From: Pseudomonadota bacterium
GTDB lineage: Bacteria > Pseudomonadota > Alphaproteobacteria > Rhizobiales > Xanthobacteraceae
Direction: 5' to 3'
Assembly: GCA_023449855.1 (NCBI GenBank)
Contig: JAEXHR010000314.1
Span: forward strand, 1 to 28,651
DNA: 28,651 nt
The position numbers and the translations under genes are program-made. The notes beneath the pieces were generated by a model. That model made no database searches and was not told where the DNA came from. It saw only the letters and a list, made by a program, of their open reading frames with translations. Position 1 is the first letter of the stretch, and each line of letters begins with the position of its first letter. Positions 8,476 to 16,408 of this stretch are shown in pieces.

Positions 8476-8554
8476 TGCACTGCACTTGCAAAATGGATGC
8501 ACTTGGCTAATGTGTAGGCATGACAATTGACTGCACAACAAATGTGCGCATACT
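8476..8554 (+). promoter_or_regulatory. Candidate dusB-ntrBC promoter with NtrC-like box
   Basis: TTGACT (8527-8532) and CATACT (8549-8554) are separated by 16 bases and point to dusB. Overlapping them is TGCAC-AACAAAT-GTGCG (8532-8548), which differs only at its last base from the enterobacterial NtrC consensus TGCAC-N7-GTGCA. Further TGCAC half-sites occur at 8476-8480, 8481-8485 and 8498-8502. NtrC bound here would compete with RNA polymerase. Repression of nifR3-ntrBC operons by their own NtrC is known in rhizobia; its operation here is inferred. Confidence 0.45.
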
Positions 8555-8602
8555 GCGCCCAGTCTCCGCAACGCTGCGGATGAGAGCAGGACGAGCAGGT
8601 CT

Positions 8603-9634
8603 GTGACCCCGGACGCACTATACAGCAAGCCACTGAAAATTGGTGACGTGGAAATCGCCAACCGGGTCGTCCTTGCGCCGATGTCGGGCATTACGGACGC
8701 TCCGTTCCGCCGGCTGACTGCCGAACTTGGCGCCGGGCTGGTGGTTTCGGAAATGACCGCCAGCGACGATCTGGTCAATGGCCGCCCGATGTCGGTGCTG
8801 CGCTGCGAGGCGACCGGCGTAGGCCCGCATGTGGTGCAGCTCGCCGGCTGCGAAGCGCACTGGATGGCCGAGGGCGCACGTATCGCCGAAGGCGGCGGCG
8901 CCGATATCATCGACATCAATATGGGCTGTCCGGCGCGGCACGTGACTGGCGGCCAGTCTGGCTCCGCGCTGATGCGCGATCTCGATCATGCGCTGACACT
9001 GATCGAAGCCACGATCTCCGCCGTCAAAGTGCCGGTGACGCTGAAGATGCGTCTCGGCTGGGACGACCGTTCGCTGAATGCGCCAGAGTTGGCGCGGCGT
9101 GCGGAGGAGGCAGGCGTGCAACTCATCACCGTGCACGGCCGCACGCGCTGCCAGTTCTACAAGGGCGATGCCAACTGGGACGCGGTGCGTCCGGTGAAAG
9201 AAGCGGTGTCAGTGCCCGTCGTCGTGAATGGCGACATAACCTCCTACGACAAGGCCGTCAGCGCGCTCGAGGCCTCGGGCGCCGATGCGGTGATGGTCGG
9301 CCGCGGCGCCTATGGCCAGCCGTGGCTGCCCGGCCAGATCGGTCGCCGACTTGAGACCGGCGTTGTGGAAACAGCGCCGACACTCAAGCAGCAGCTCGCT
9401 TATGTCTGTGCGCTCTATGACGAGGTCTGCCGTCATTACGGCCTGCGCATTGGCCTGCGCCATGCGCGAAAACATCTCGGCTGGGCGCTCGATGCAGCCG
9501 CCGTCACATCAGGCGCTCCGGCCGAAAAGCTGAAGGCCTGGCGCGCGTCCATCCTCACCTCCGAAGACCCGTCCGGCGTTCAGCGCGCGCTCGGCGAGGC
9601 CTTCGATGATTTCGCATGGAGTGCTGCCGCATGA
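8603..9634 (+). CDS. dusB: tRNA-dihydrouridine synthase, NifR3/DusB type
   Basis: 343 residues from a GTG start with AGGT/GAGCAGGA just upstream. It is an FMN enzyme that reduces specific uridines in tRNA to dihydrouridine. The TIM barrel carries VVLAPMSGITDAPFRR (about 22-37), the active-site cysteine in DINMGCPARHVTGGQSGSAL, MRLGWDD, and the FMN phosphate site GRGAYGQPW. The C-terminal helical tRNA-binding domain is complete. The stop overlaps the ntrB start (ATGA at 9631-9634), the classic nifR3-ntrB-ntrC arrangement of alphaproteobacteria, in which this gene is the promoter-proximal member of the nitrogen-control operon. An ATG at 8580 is out of frame, which supports the GTG. Confidence 0.95.
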   Translation: MTPDALYSKPLKIGDVEIANRVVLAPMSGITDAPFRRLTAELGAGLVVSEMTASDDLVNGRPMSVLRCEATGVGPHVVQLAGCEAHWMAEGARIAEGGGADIIDINMGCPARHVTGGQSGSALMRDLDHALTLIEATISAVKVPVTLKMRLGWDDRSLNAPELARRAEEAGVQLITVHGRTRCQFYKGDANWDAVRPVKEAVSVPVVVNGDITSYDKAVSALEASGADAVMVGRGAYGQPWLPGQIGRRLETGVVETAPTLKQQLAYVCALYDEVCRHYGLRIGLRHARKHLGWALDAAAVTSGAPAEKLKAWRASILTSEDPSGVQRALGEAFDDFAWSAAA

Positions 9635-10806
9635 GCGCCGCAGAGTATCGTCGCCTGGCTCCCGCCGACAGTGAGGCCATCCTCAATGCGCTGCCGCATC
9701 CGATCATCGTGATCGCACCGGATGGCAAGATCGTCGACGCCAATATGGCCGCGGAGTCCTTTTTCGATATTTCGGCCCAGTTCCTGCGCCGGCAATCGCT
9801 GAAGGAGCTGGTGCCGTTCGGCAGTCCGCTGCTGGCGCTGATCGACCAGGTGCGAACGGCCAATTCGCCGGTCAACGAATACAAGGTCGATCTCGGCACC
9901 CCGCGTATCGGCGGCGATCGGCAGGTCGATCTGCATGTGGCGCCGCGCACCGCGCGGCCCGGCCATATCGTCGTCATGCTGCAGGAGCGCACCATTGCCG
10001 ACAAGATGGACCGCCAGCTCACCCATCGCAGCGCCGCGCGTTCGGTGATCGCGCTGGCCGCGATGCTGGCGCATGAAATCAAGAATCCGCTGTCGGGCAT
10101 CCGCGGCGCCGCGCAACTGCTCGAACAGCAGGCTTCCGCCGAAGACCGCATGCTGACCCGCCTGATCACCGACGAGGCCGATCGCATCGTCACGCTGGTG
10201 GATCGCATGGAAGTATTCGGCGACGAGCGCCCCGTCGCGCGCGGCCCGGTCAACATCCATTCGGTGCTCGATCATGTGAAGCGCCTCGCGCAATCCGGTT
10301 TCGCGCGCAACATCCGTTTCATCGAGGATTACGATCCCTCGCTGCCGCCGGTCCTCGCCAATCAGGACCAACTGATCCAGGTCTTTCTCAATCTCGTGAA
10401 GAATGCTGCGGAAGCCATCGTCGATCTCGGCTCCGATGGCGAAATCCAGCTCACCACCGCATTCCGGCCCGGCGTGCGCCTGTCGGTGCCCGGCAAGAAG
10501 TCGCGCGTGTCGCTGCCGCTGGAGTTCTGCGTGAAGGACAATGGCCCCGGTGTGCCCGAGGACCTGTTGCCGAATCTGTTCGATCCTTTCGTGACCACCA
10601 AGCCGACCGGAAGCGGCCTGGGTCTTGCATTGGTGGCGAAGATCATCGGCGACCACGGCGGGATCATCGAGTGTGAATCCCAACCACGAAAGACCACGTT
10701 CCGCGTACTGCTGCCGATGTTCAATCCAGCCAAGAACCTTGACGACAAGACCACAGACATGAGCAGCGACGATGCGATGTCATCGGCGCCGGGCTCGCAG
10801 AGTTAA
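9631..10806 (+). CDS. ntrB: Nitrogen regulation sensor kinase/phosphatase NtrB
   Basis: 391 residues, cytoplasmic, without membrane segments. It autophosphorylates and passes phosphate to NtrC when nitrogen is scarce; PII proteins switch it to phosphatase mode. A PAS domain covers about 12-115. The phosphoacceptor is H148 in LAHEIKNPLSGIRGAA. The ATPase domain shows the N box NLVKNAAEAI, DNGPGVP, LFDPFVTTK and GSGLGLALV. The start is the ATG overlapping the dusB stop; an in-frame upstream codon at 9616 would lie inside dusB without benefit. The last about 25 residues are polar and disordered (TTDMSSDDAMSS). ntrC follows 14 bases later. Confidence 0.96.
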   Translation: MSAAEYRRLAPADSEAILNALPHPIIVIAPDGKIVDANMAAESFFDISAQFLRRQSLKELVPFGSPLLALIDQVRTANSPVNEYKVDLGTPRIGGDRQVDLHVAPRTARPGHIVVMLQERTIADKMDRQLTHRSAARSVIALAAMLAHEIKNPLSGIRGAAQLLEQQASAEDRMLTRLITDEADRIVTLVDRMEVFGDERPVARGPVNIHSVLDHVKRLAQSGFARNIRFIEDYDPSLPPVLANQDQLIQVFLNLVKNAAEAIVDLGSDGEIQLTTAFRPGVRLSVPGKKSRVSLPLEFCVKDNGPGVPEDLLPNLFDPFVTTKPTGSGLGLALVAKIIGDHGGIIECESQPRKTTFRVLLPMFNPAKNLDDKTTDMSSDDAMSSAPGSQS

Positions 10807-10820
10807 GACGAGGACTGACG

Positions 10821-12263
10821 ATGCCTGCAGGAAGTATTCTGGTTGCGGATGACGATACGGCAATCCGCACGGTCCTCAATCAGGCGCTGTCGCGCGCAGG
10901 ATACGAGGTACGTCTCACCGGTAATGCCGCCACACTGTGGCGCTGGGTGAGCCAGGGCGAGGGCGATCTCGTCATCACCGACGTGGTGATGCCCGACGAG
11001 AATGCGTTCGACCTGCTGCCGCGCATCAAGAAGATGCGCCCCAATCTGCCGGTCATCGTGATGAGCGCGCAGAACACCTTCATGACCGCGATCCGCGCAT
11101 CGGAGCGTGGCGCCTACGAATATCTGCCAAAGCCGTTCGACCTGAAAGAGCTGATCGCCATTGTCGGCCGTGCGCTGGCCGAACCGAAGGAGCGGGTGGC
11201 AAGCAACGACGATGACGGTGAATTCGACTCGATCCCGCTGGTCGGTCGCTCGCCGGCAATGCAGGAAATCTACCGCGTTCTCGCCCGCCTGATGCAGACC
11301 GACCTCACGGTCATGATCTCCGGCGAATCCGGCACCGGCAAGGAACTGGTCGCCCGCGCGCTGCATGACTACGGCAAGCGCCGCAATGGCCCGTTCGTCG
11401 CTGTCAACATGGCGGCGATCCCGCGCGACCTGATTGAATCGGAGCTGTTCGGCCACGAGCGCGGTGCCTTCACCGGCGCCAATGCCCGCGCCACCGGCCG
11501 CTTTGAGCAGGCCGAGGGTGGCACGCTGTTTCTCGACGAAATCGGCGACATGCCGATGGAAGCGCAGACCCGTCTGCTCCGCGTGTTGCAGCAGGGCGAA
11601 TACACCACGGTCGGCGGCCGCACCCCGATCAAGACCGACGTCCGCATCGTGGCGGCGTCAAACAAGGACCTGCGCATCCTGATCCAGCAGGGCCTGTTCC
11701 GCGAAGACCTGTTCTTCCGCCTCAATGTCGTACCACTGCGCCTGCCGCCGCTGCGCGAGCGCATCGAGGATCTGCCGGACCTGATCCGTCACTTCTTCGC
11801 GCTGGCGGAGAAGGACGGCCTGCCGCCGAAGAAGCTCGACGCGCTGGCGCTGGAGCGCATGAAGCAGCATCGCTGGCCGGGCAATGTCCGCGAGCTCGAA
11901 AACCTCGCCCGCCGGCTTGCCGCCCTCTATCCGCAGGACGTCATCACCGGCCCGGTCATCGATGGCGAACTGGCGCCGCCCGCTGTGGCCTCGGGTGGTA
12001 ACGCGCCGACCACCGTGGATAATCTGGGTGGTGCCGTCGAGGTCTATCTGTCCTCGCACTTCTCCGGCTTCCCGAATGGCGTGCCGCCGCCGGGCCTCTA
12101 TCACCGCATTCTCCGCGAGATCGAGGTGCCACTGCTGACCGCCGCGCTGGCAGCCACCCGGGGCAATCAGATTCGCGCCGCCGATTTGCTCGGCCTCAAC
12201 CGGAATACGCTGCGGAAGAAGATTCGGGACCTGGACATTCAGGTGTACCGGACGGGGGGGTAG
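10821..12263 (+). CDS. ntrC: Nitrogen response regulator NtrC (sigma-54 activator)
   Basis: 480 residues in three domains. The receiver domain has phosphoacceptor D54 (ITDVVMPDE) and the conserved lysine in LPKPF. The AAA+ domain starts near residue 140, with Walker A GESGTGKE at 168-175 and the sigma-54 contact loop GAFTGA at 215-220, so it should be able to activate sigma-54 promoters. Walker B is LFLDEIGD. The C-terminal Fis-type helix-turn-helix is at about 450-472 (AADLLGLNRNTLRKKI). Phosphorylated NtrC turns on glutamine synthetase, ammonium transport and other nitrogen-scavenging genes. The ATG at 10821 follows GAGGAC. Two hairpins and a REP element separate it from ntrY. Confidence 0.97.
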   Translation: MPAGSILVADDDTAIRTVLNQALSRAGYEVRLTGNAATLWRWVSQGEGDLVITDVVMPDENAFDLLPRIKKMRPNLPVIVMSAQNTFMTAIRASERGAYEYLPKPFDLKELIAIVGRALAEPKERVASNDDDGEFDSIPLVGRSPAMQEIYRVLARLMQTDLTVMISGESGTGKELVARALHDYGKRRNGPFVAVNMAAIPRDLIESELFGHERGAFTGANARATGRFEQAEGGTLFLDEIGDMPMEAQTRLLRVLQQGEYTTVGGRTPIKTDVRIVAASNKDLRILIQQGLFREDLFFRLNVVPLRLPPLRERIEDLPDLIRHFFALAEKDGLPPKKLDALALERMKQHRWPGNVRELENLARRLAALYPQDVITGPVIDGELAPPAVASGGNAPTTVDNLGGAVEVYLSSHFSGFPNGVPPPGLYHRILREIEVPLLTAALAATRGNQIRAADLLGLNRNTLRKKIRDLDIQVYRTGG

Positions 12264-12270
12264 ACTGTGC

Positions 12271-12380
12271 CCCTCATGGTGAGGAGGCGCGAAGCGCCGT
12301 CTCGAACCATGAGATGGCTTGTCTCTGAGCTTGTGACCATCCTTCGAGACGCGGCTCAGGGCCGCTCCTCATGATGAGGA
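12271..12380. repeat. REP/BIME-like palindrome (CCCTCATGG / CCATCCT family, copy 2)
   Basis: Same family as at 6453. The left arm folds from CATGGT (12275-12280) to ACCATG with GGCGCGAAGCGCC between. The right arm begins ATCCTTCGAGACG and ends CATGATGAGG, where the outer pairs are imperfect. It follows the ntrC stop by a few bases. Confidence 0.78.
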
Positions 12381-12395
12381 CGGAGTTTCCTGATT

Positions 12396-12417
12396 TTTCA
12401 CCGCTCGAACGGTGAAA
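12396..12417. other. Perfect 8-bp hairpin downstream of ntrC
   Basis: TTTCACCG (12396-12403) and CGGTGAAA (12410-12417) enclose CTCGAA. There is no proper T tract on the plus strand (TTGGG follows), so it may be a transcript-stabilising stem, a weak terminator or an operator. Confidence 0.4.
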
Positions 12418-12432
12418 TTGGGCGACCTGCGC

Positions 12433-12465
12433 AATCCGCGGCTGTTCTACGCCGCGGATTTGTCG
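12433..12465 (+). terminator. Hairpin between ntrBC and ntrYX, possible terminator
   Basis: A perfect 10-bp stem, AATCCGCGGC (12433-12442) with GCCGCGGATT (12451-12460), encloses TGTTCTAC. It is followed by TGTCGTAATT, a poor T tract, so termination efficiency is uncertain. It separates the two two-component pairs. Confidence 0.4.
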
Positions 12466-12490
12466 TAATTGGGCAACATTGTTGTATGAT
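12460..12490 (+). promoter_or_regulatory. Possible ntrYX promoter
   Basis: TATGAT at 12485-12490 matches five of six -10 bases. The best upstream hexamer is TTGTCG at 12460-12465 with a long 19-base spacer, so the assignment rests on the -10 box and the position 68 bases before ntrY. Confidence 0.3.
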
Positions 12491-12557
12491 TGCATCAGTG
12501 CGCGGCAGGTAGCCACCCAGCCCGTGCAATCGCGGCCCGCTCAGCAAAAATCCCGGA

Positions 12558-14840
12558 ATGACGAACGCAGAGACGTCGGCTCCAGTCTTCGAACCATCGG
12601 TATTTGAGTCGCGCAGGCCTCTGCGCCGGCTGTTCGTGCCCATGGCCGTGGGTATGGCGCTGCTGTCGGCCTGTCTCACCTTCCTCGTCCTCAACGGCCT
12701 GACGCCGATCGCGCCGACCCATCTGGTGGTCGTCTCGTTCCTCCTGATCAACGCCGCCACCATCCTGCTGCTGGTGCTGATCATCGCCCGCGAAATCTGG
12801 AAGGTGGTCCAGGCGCGGCGCCGGGGCAGAGCTGCTGCCCGCCTGCACGTCCAGATCGTCAGCCTGTTCTCGGTGATCGCCGTGCTGCCGGCGGTGCTGG
12901 TGTCCATCGTCGCCAATGTCACCCTCGACCGCGGCCTCGATCGGCTGTTCTCCGGTCCGACCAAGGCCGTGATCGGCAATTCCATGACGGTGGCGCGGGC
13001 CTATGTGAACGAGCATGCGCAGCTCATCGGCGGCGACATCCTCGGCATGGCCGACGATCTCGCGCGCATTCAACCGCTGTTCTATCAGGACCGCGGCACC
13101 TTCCGTTCGCTGATGTTGGCCAATGCCAAAGCGCGAAATCTGCCAGGCGCCATGCTGATCGACAAGGATCGCAATGTCATCGAGCCCGACCAGCCGGGCG
13201 TGAGGCAGGAATTCGAGCCCCCGCCGGCAGAGTTTCTGGTCAATGTCAGCAACAGCGAGCCGGCCATCACCATCATTCCCGATGGCAACTATGTGGCCGC
13301 GGTCATCAAGCTGCGCGCCTTCGACAACATGTATCTCTATGTGGCGCGAAAGCTTGATCCGCGGGTGGTTGCGCAGATGGCGCAGACCCAGGCGAGCGTC
13401 GCCGACTACACCGAGCTGGAATCGCGCCGCCTCGGCATCCAGATCGCCTTCGGCCTGATGTTCACCGTCATCGCGCTGACGGTTTTGATGTCGGCCGTGC
13501 TGATCGGCCTCAATTTCTCCAACTGGCTGGTGGCTCCGATCCGCCGTCTGGTCAGCGCCGCCAATATGGTCTCCACCGGCGACCTGCATGTGCAGGTGCC
13601 GGTGATCCAGTCCGAAGGCGATCTCGCTCATCTCGGCGAGACCTTCAACAAGATGACCTCGGAGCTGCGCAGCCAGCGCGACGAGCTGGTCTCGGCCTCC
13701 GATGTCATCGACAGCCGCCGCCGTTTCATCGAGGCCGTGCTGTCTTCCGCTTCGGCAGGCATCATCGGCGTCGATGGCTCCAACATCATCGGCATTCTCA
13801 ACCGCTCGGCTGAGAAGCTGGTCGGCCATTCCGAGTCCGAAGTACTCGGGCATCCCCTGCACGAGATCATCCCCGAACTCGACGAACTCATGCAGAACGC
13901 CCGCGAGAGTGCGCAGCGGCTGGTGCAGGGACAGATCACCATCGATCGCGAGGGTCGCGAGCGCAATCTGTCGGTCCGCATCTCGGCCGAACAGACCAGC
14001 CAGTCGCGCGACAGCTATATCATCACCCTCGACGACATCACGGAGCTGGTCTCAGCGCAGCGCACATCCGCCTGGGCCGACGTCGCCCGCCGCATCGCCC
14101 ACGAGATCAAGAACCCGCTGACGCCGATCCAGCTCTCCGCCGAGCGCATCAAGCGCAAATTCGGCAAGGTGATCGTGGACGACAAGAACATCTTCGAGCA
14201 ATGCACCGACACCATCGTGCGTCAGGTCGAGGATATCCGCCGCATGGTGGACGAGTTCTCGCGTTTCGCCCGCATGCCGAAGCCGGTCATCGAGGGCGAG
14301 GATGTCGCCGACACCGTGCGTCAGGCCGTCTTCCTGATGCGCGTCGGCCATCCCGAACTCGATATCAATGCCGAGATCAAGGAAGAGCCGCTGAAGGCGC
14401 AGTTCGACCGCCGGCTGATCTCGCAGGCCCTCACGAACATCATCAAGAACGCCACCGAAGCCATCGAGGCCGTGCCGCCCGAAGAACTCGGCAAGGGTCG
14501 CATTGATGTCACAGCGTTCAGCGAGAACGGCCAGATCGTGATCGACGTCGTCGATAACGGCATCGGCCTGCCGACCACCAATCGCTCGCGTCTGCTGGAG
14601 CCCTATGTGACGACGCGCGAAAAGGGCACCGGCCTCGGCCTCGCCATCGTCGGCAAGGTGCTGGAGGACCATGGTGGCGGCATCGAACTCGGCGATGCAT
14701 CGAGCATGCGTCCGGGCCAGCGCGGCGCCTGGATGCGGCTCCGCTTCGCCATTTCCGGCCACAAGTCCGATGCAGAACAAGGCGAGGCGAAAGCGTCGCC
14801 GGGCAAAGACACGAAGATCGAAGCCGTCACCGGCAGTTGA
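12558..14840 (+). CDS. ntrY: NtrY membrane sensor histidine kinase
   Basis: 760 residues. Transmembrane segments lie at about 25-46, 55-78, 98-118 and 292-314, with a periplasmic sensor region of about 170 residues between the third and fourth. A HAMP domain follows (about 316-370), then a PAS domain (about 380-490), the dimerisation helix with phosphoacceptor H515 (RRIAHEIKNPLTPIQLSAER) and the ATPase domain (NIIKNATEAIEA, DNGIGLP, GTGLGLAIV). NtrY phosphorylates NtrX; the pair is linked to nitrogen metabolism in Azorhizobium and Azospirillum and to redox or envelope control in Brucella and Neisseria relatives. The C-terminal about 25 residues are a charged tail. The ATG at 12558 has only a weak GGA upstream. 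ntrX begins 32 bases after the stop. Confidence 0.96.
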   Translation: MTNAETSAPVFEPSVFESRRPLRRLFVPMAVGMALLSACLTFLVLNGLTPIAPTHLVVVSFLLINAATILLLVLIIAREIWKVVQARRRGRAAARLHVQIVSLFSVIAVLPAVLVSIVANVTLDRGLDRLFSGPTKAVIGNSMTVARAYVNEHAQLIGGDILGMADDLARIQPLFYQDRGTFRSLMLANAKARNLPGAMLIDKDRNVIEPDQPGVRQEFEPPPAEFLVNVSNSEPAITIIPDGNYVAAVIKLRAFDNMYLYVARKLDPRVVAQMAQTQASVADYTELESRRLGIQIAFGLMFTVIALTVLMSAVLIGLNFSNWLVAPIRRLVSAANMVSTGDLHVQVPVIQSEGDLAHLGETFNKMTSELRSQRDELVSASDVIDSRRRFIEAVLSSASAGIIGVDGSNIIGILNRSAEKLVGHSESEVLGHPLHEIIPELDELMQNARESAQRLVQGQITIDREGRERNLSVRISAEQTSQSRDSYIITLDDITELVSAQRTSAWADVARRIAHEIKNPLTPIQLSAERIKRKFGKVIVDDKNIFEQCTDTIVRQVEDIRRMVDEFSRFARMPKPVIEGEDVADTVRQAVFLMRVGHPELDINAEIKEEPLKAQFDRRLISQALTNIIKNATEAIEAVPPEELGKGRIDVTAFSENGQIVIDVVDNGIGLPTTNRSRLLEPYVTTREKGTGLGLAIVGKVLEDHGGGIELGDASSMRPGQRGAWMRLRFAISGHKSDAEQGEAKASPGKDTKIEAVTGS

Positions 14841-14872
14841 ACAGAAGAAACGTGACCAGGACAGTTTGACCC

Positions 14873-16243
14873 ATGGCAAATGACATTCTGATCGTCGACG
14901 ACGAAGCCGATATCCGCGATCTCGTTGCGGGCATTCTGGAGGACGAAGGCTTCACGACACGGACTGCGCGCGACAGCGACAGTGCGCTCAATGAAATCTC
15001 CAACCGGCGCCCCAATCTCGTTTTTCTCGACATCTGGCTGCAAGGCAGCAAGCTGGACGGCTTGCAGCTTCTCGAGCAGGTGAAGAAGGACAATCCGGAT
15101 TTGCCGGTGGTGATGATCTCCGGTCACGGCAATATCGAAACCGCGGTCGCTGCCATCAAGCGCGGCGCCTATGATTTCATCGAGAAGCCGTTCAAGGCCG
15201 ATCGCCTGATCCTCGTCGCCACCCGCGCGCTGGAAACCTCGCGCCTCAAACGCGAGGTCCGCGAGCTCAAGCAGATGGCGCCGATCGCCAGCAAGCTCAC
15301 CGGCCGCTCCGCCGCCATGAACCAGCTGCGCCAGACCATCGACCGCGCCGCCAAGGCCAACAGCCGTATCCTCATCGTCGGCCCGTCCGGCGCCGGCAAG
15401 GAGCTGGCGGCCCGCACGCTGCACGCGTCCTCGACGCGCGCCAACGGCCCCTTCGTCGTCATCAACGCTGCCGCGATCACGCCGGAGCGCATGGAGCTCG
15501 AACTATTCGGCACCGAACAGAGCAATGGCGAGCAGCAGCGCAAGGCTGGCGCGCTGGAAGAAGCGCATGGCGGCACGCTGTTCATCGACGAGATCGGCGA
15601 TCTCCCGCGCGAGACCCAGAACAAGATCCTGCGCGTGCTGGTCGATCAGACATTCATGCGGGCAGGGGGCACTACCAAGGTCAGCGTCGATGTCCGCATC
15701 ATCTCGTCGACGGCGCGCAACCTTGAAGAGGAAATCGCTGCGGGCACCTTCCGCGAGGATCTCTATCACCGCCTCTCGGTGGTCCCCATCCGCGTCCCTC
15801 CGCTGTCCGAACATCGCGAGGACATCCCGGAGCTGATCGAGTTCTTCATGGAGCAGATCTCCGCCAATACCGGTCTGCCCAGGCGGCAGATCGGCCAGGA
15901 CGCCATGGCCGTGCTGCAGTCCCATGTCTGGCCCGGCAATGTCCGCCAGCTCCGCAACAATGTGGAGCGCGTCATGATCCTCGCTGGTGGCGGGCCGGAG
16001 GTGATCATCACCGCCGACATGCTGCCGCAGGATGTCGGCTCCATGGTGCCGTCAATGCCGACCTCCAACAATGGCGAGCACATCATGGGCCTGCCGCTGC
16101 GCGAAGCCCGCGAAGTGTTCGAGCGCGATTATCTGATTGCGCAGATCAGCCGTTTCTCGGGTAACATCTCGCGCACCGCCGAATTCGTCGGCATGGAGCG
16201 CTCCGCCCTGCATCGCAAATTGAAGGCGCTCGGCGTGGGGTAG
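14873..16243 (+). CDS. ntrX: NtrX response regulator lacking the GAFTGA loop
   Basis: 456 residues: receiver domain with D53 (VFLDIWLQGSKLDG), AAA+ domain with Walker A GPSGAGKE (from about residue 168) and Walker B LFIDEIGD, and a C-terminal Fis-type helix-turn-helix (SRTAEFVGMERSALHRKL). Where sigma-54 activators carry GAFTGA after ELFG, this protein has TEQSNGEQQRKAG (from residue 214). It is therefore unlikely to remodel sigma-54 polymerase and probably acts as a sigma-70-dependent activator or repressor, as described for Brucella NtrX. It is cotranscribed with ntrY. The ATG at 14873 is 32 bases after the ntrY stop. A large REP hairpin follows within ten bases. Confidence 0.95.
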   Translation: MANDILIVDDEADIRDLVAGILEDEGFTTRTARDSDSALNEISNRRPNLVFLDIWLQGSKLDGLQLLEQVKKDNPDLPVVMISGHGNIETAVAAIKRGAYDFIEKPFKADRLILVATRALETSRLKREVRELKQMAPIASKLTGRSAAMNQLRQTIDRAAKANSRILIVGPSGAGKELAARTLHASSTRANGPFVVINAAAITPERMELELFGTEQSNGEQQRKAGALEEAHGGTLFIDEIGDLPRETQNKILRVLVDQTFMRAGGTTKVSVDVRIISSTARNLEEEIAAGTFREDLYHRLSVVPIRVPPLSEHREDIPELIEFFMEQISANTGLPRRQIGQDAMAVLQSHVWPGNVRQLRNNVERVMILAGGGPEVIITADMLPQDVGSMVPSMPTSNNGEHIMGLPLREAREVFERDYLIAQISRFSGNISRTAEFVGMERSALHRKLKALGVG

Positions 16244-16251
16244 CTCTGAGC

Positions 16252-16355
16252 CGTAGGATGGGTAGAGCGCAGGCGCATCGCGCCGGAGCGAAACCCATCA
16301 CCGGACGCTCCGGCGCTTGTGGTGATGGGTTTCGCTTCGCTCTACCCATCCTACG
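16252..16355. repeat. Large GTAG-type REP/BIME hairpin (GTAGGATGGGT family)
   Basis: The outer arms CGTAGGATGGGTAGAGCG (16252-16269) and CGCTCTACCCATCCTACG (16338-16355) are perfectly complementary. Inside, GCGAAACCCATCACC (16288-16302) faces GGTGATGGGTTTCGC (16321-16335). Each arm can also fold alone as GATGGGT with ACCCATC. It can end ntrYX transcription and forms the boundary before the aminotransferase gene. Confidence 0.88.
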
Positions 16356-16408
16356 CTGTAGCGTTTGTGTTATAGGTCTGTCGCAAACACCAACCGGAAT
16401 CCGCCACC

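Noticed and set aside
8494..8508. Possible sigma-54 promoter (TGG ATGCACTT GGC) upstream of dusB
   Set aside because: The GG and GC doublets are nine bases apart instead of ten, and the TTGC element is missing.
9580..10683. Long minus-strand open frames opposite ntrB, ntrC, ntrY and hflX
   Set aside because: They arise from third-position G/C bias on the coding strand and show no recognisable domains or ribosome sites.
16252..16355. Insertion sequence or MITE with transposase ends
   Set aside because: The element has arms like those of the other REP families; no target-site duplication or transposase was seen.
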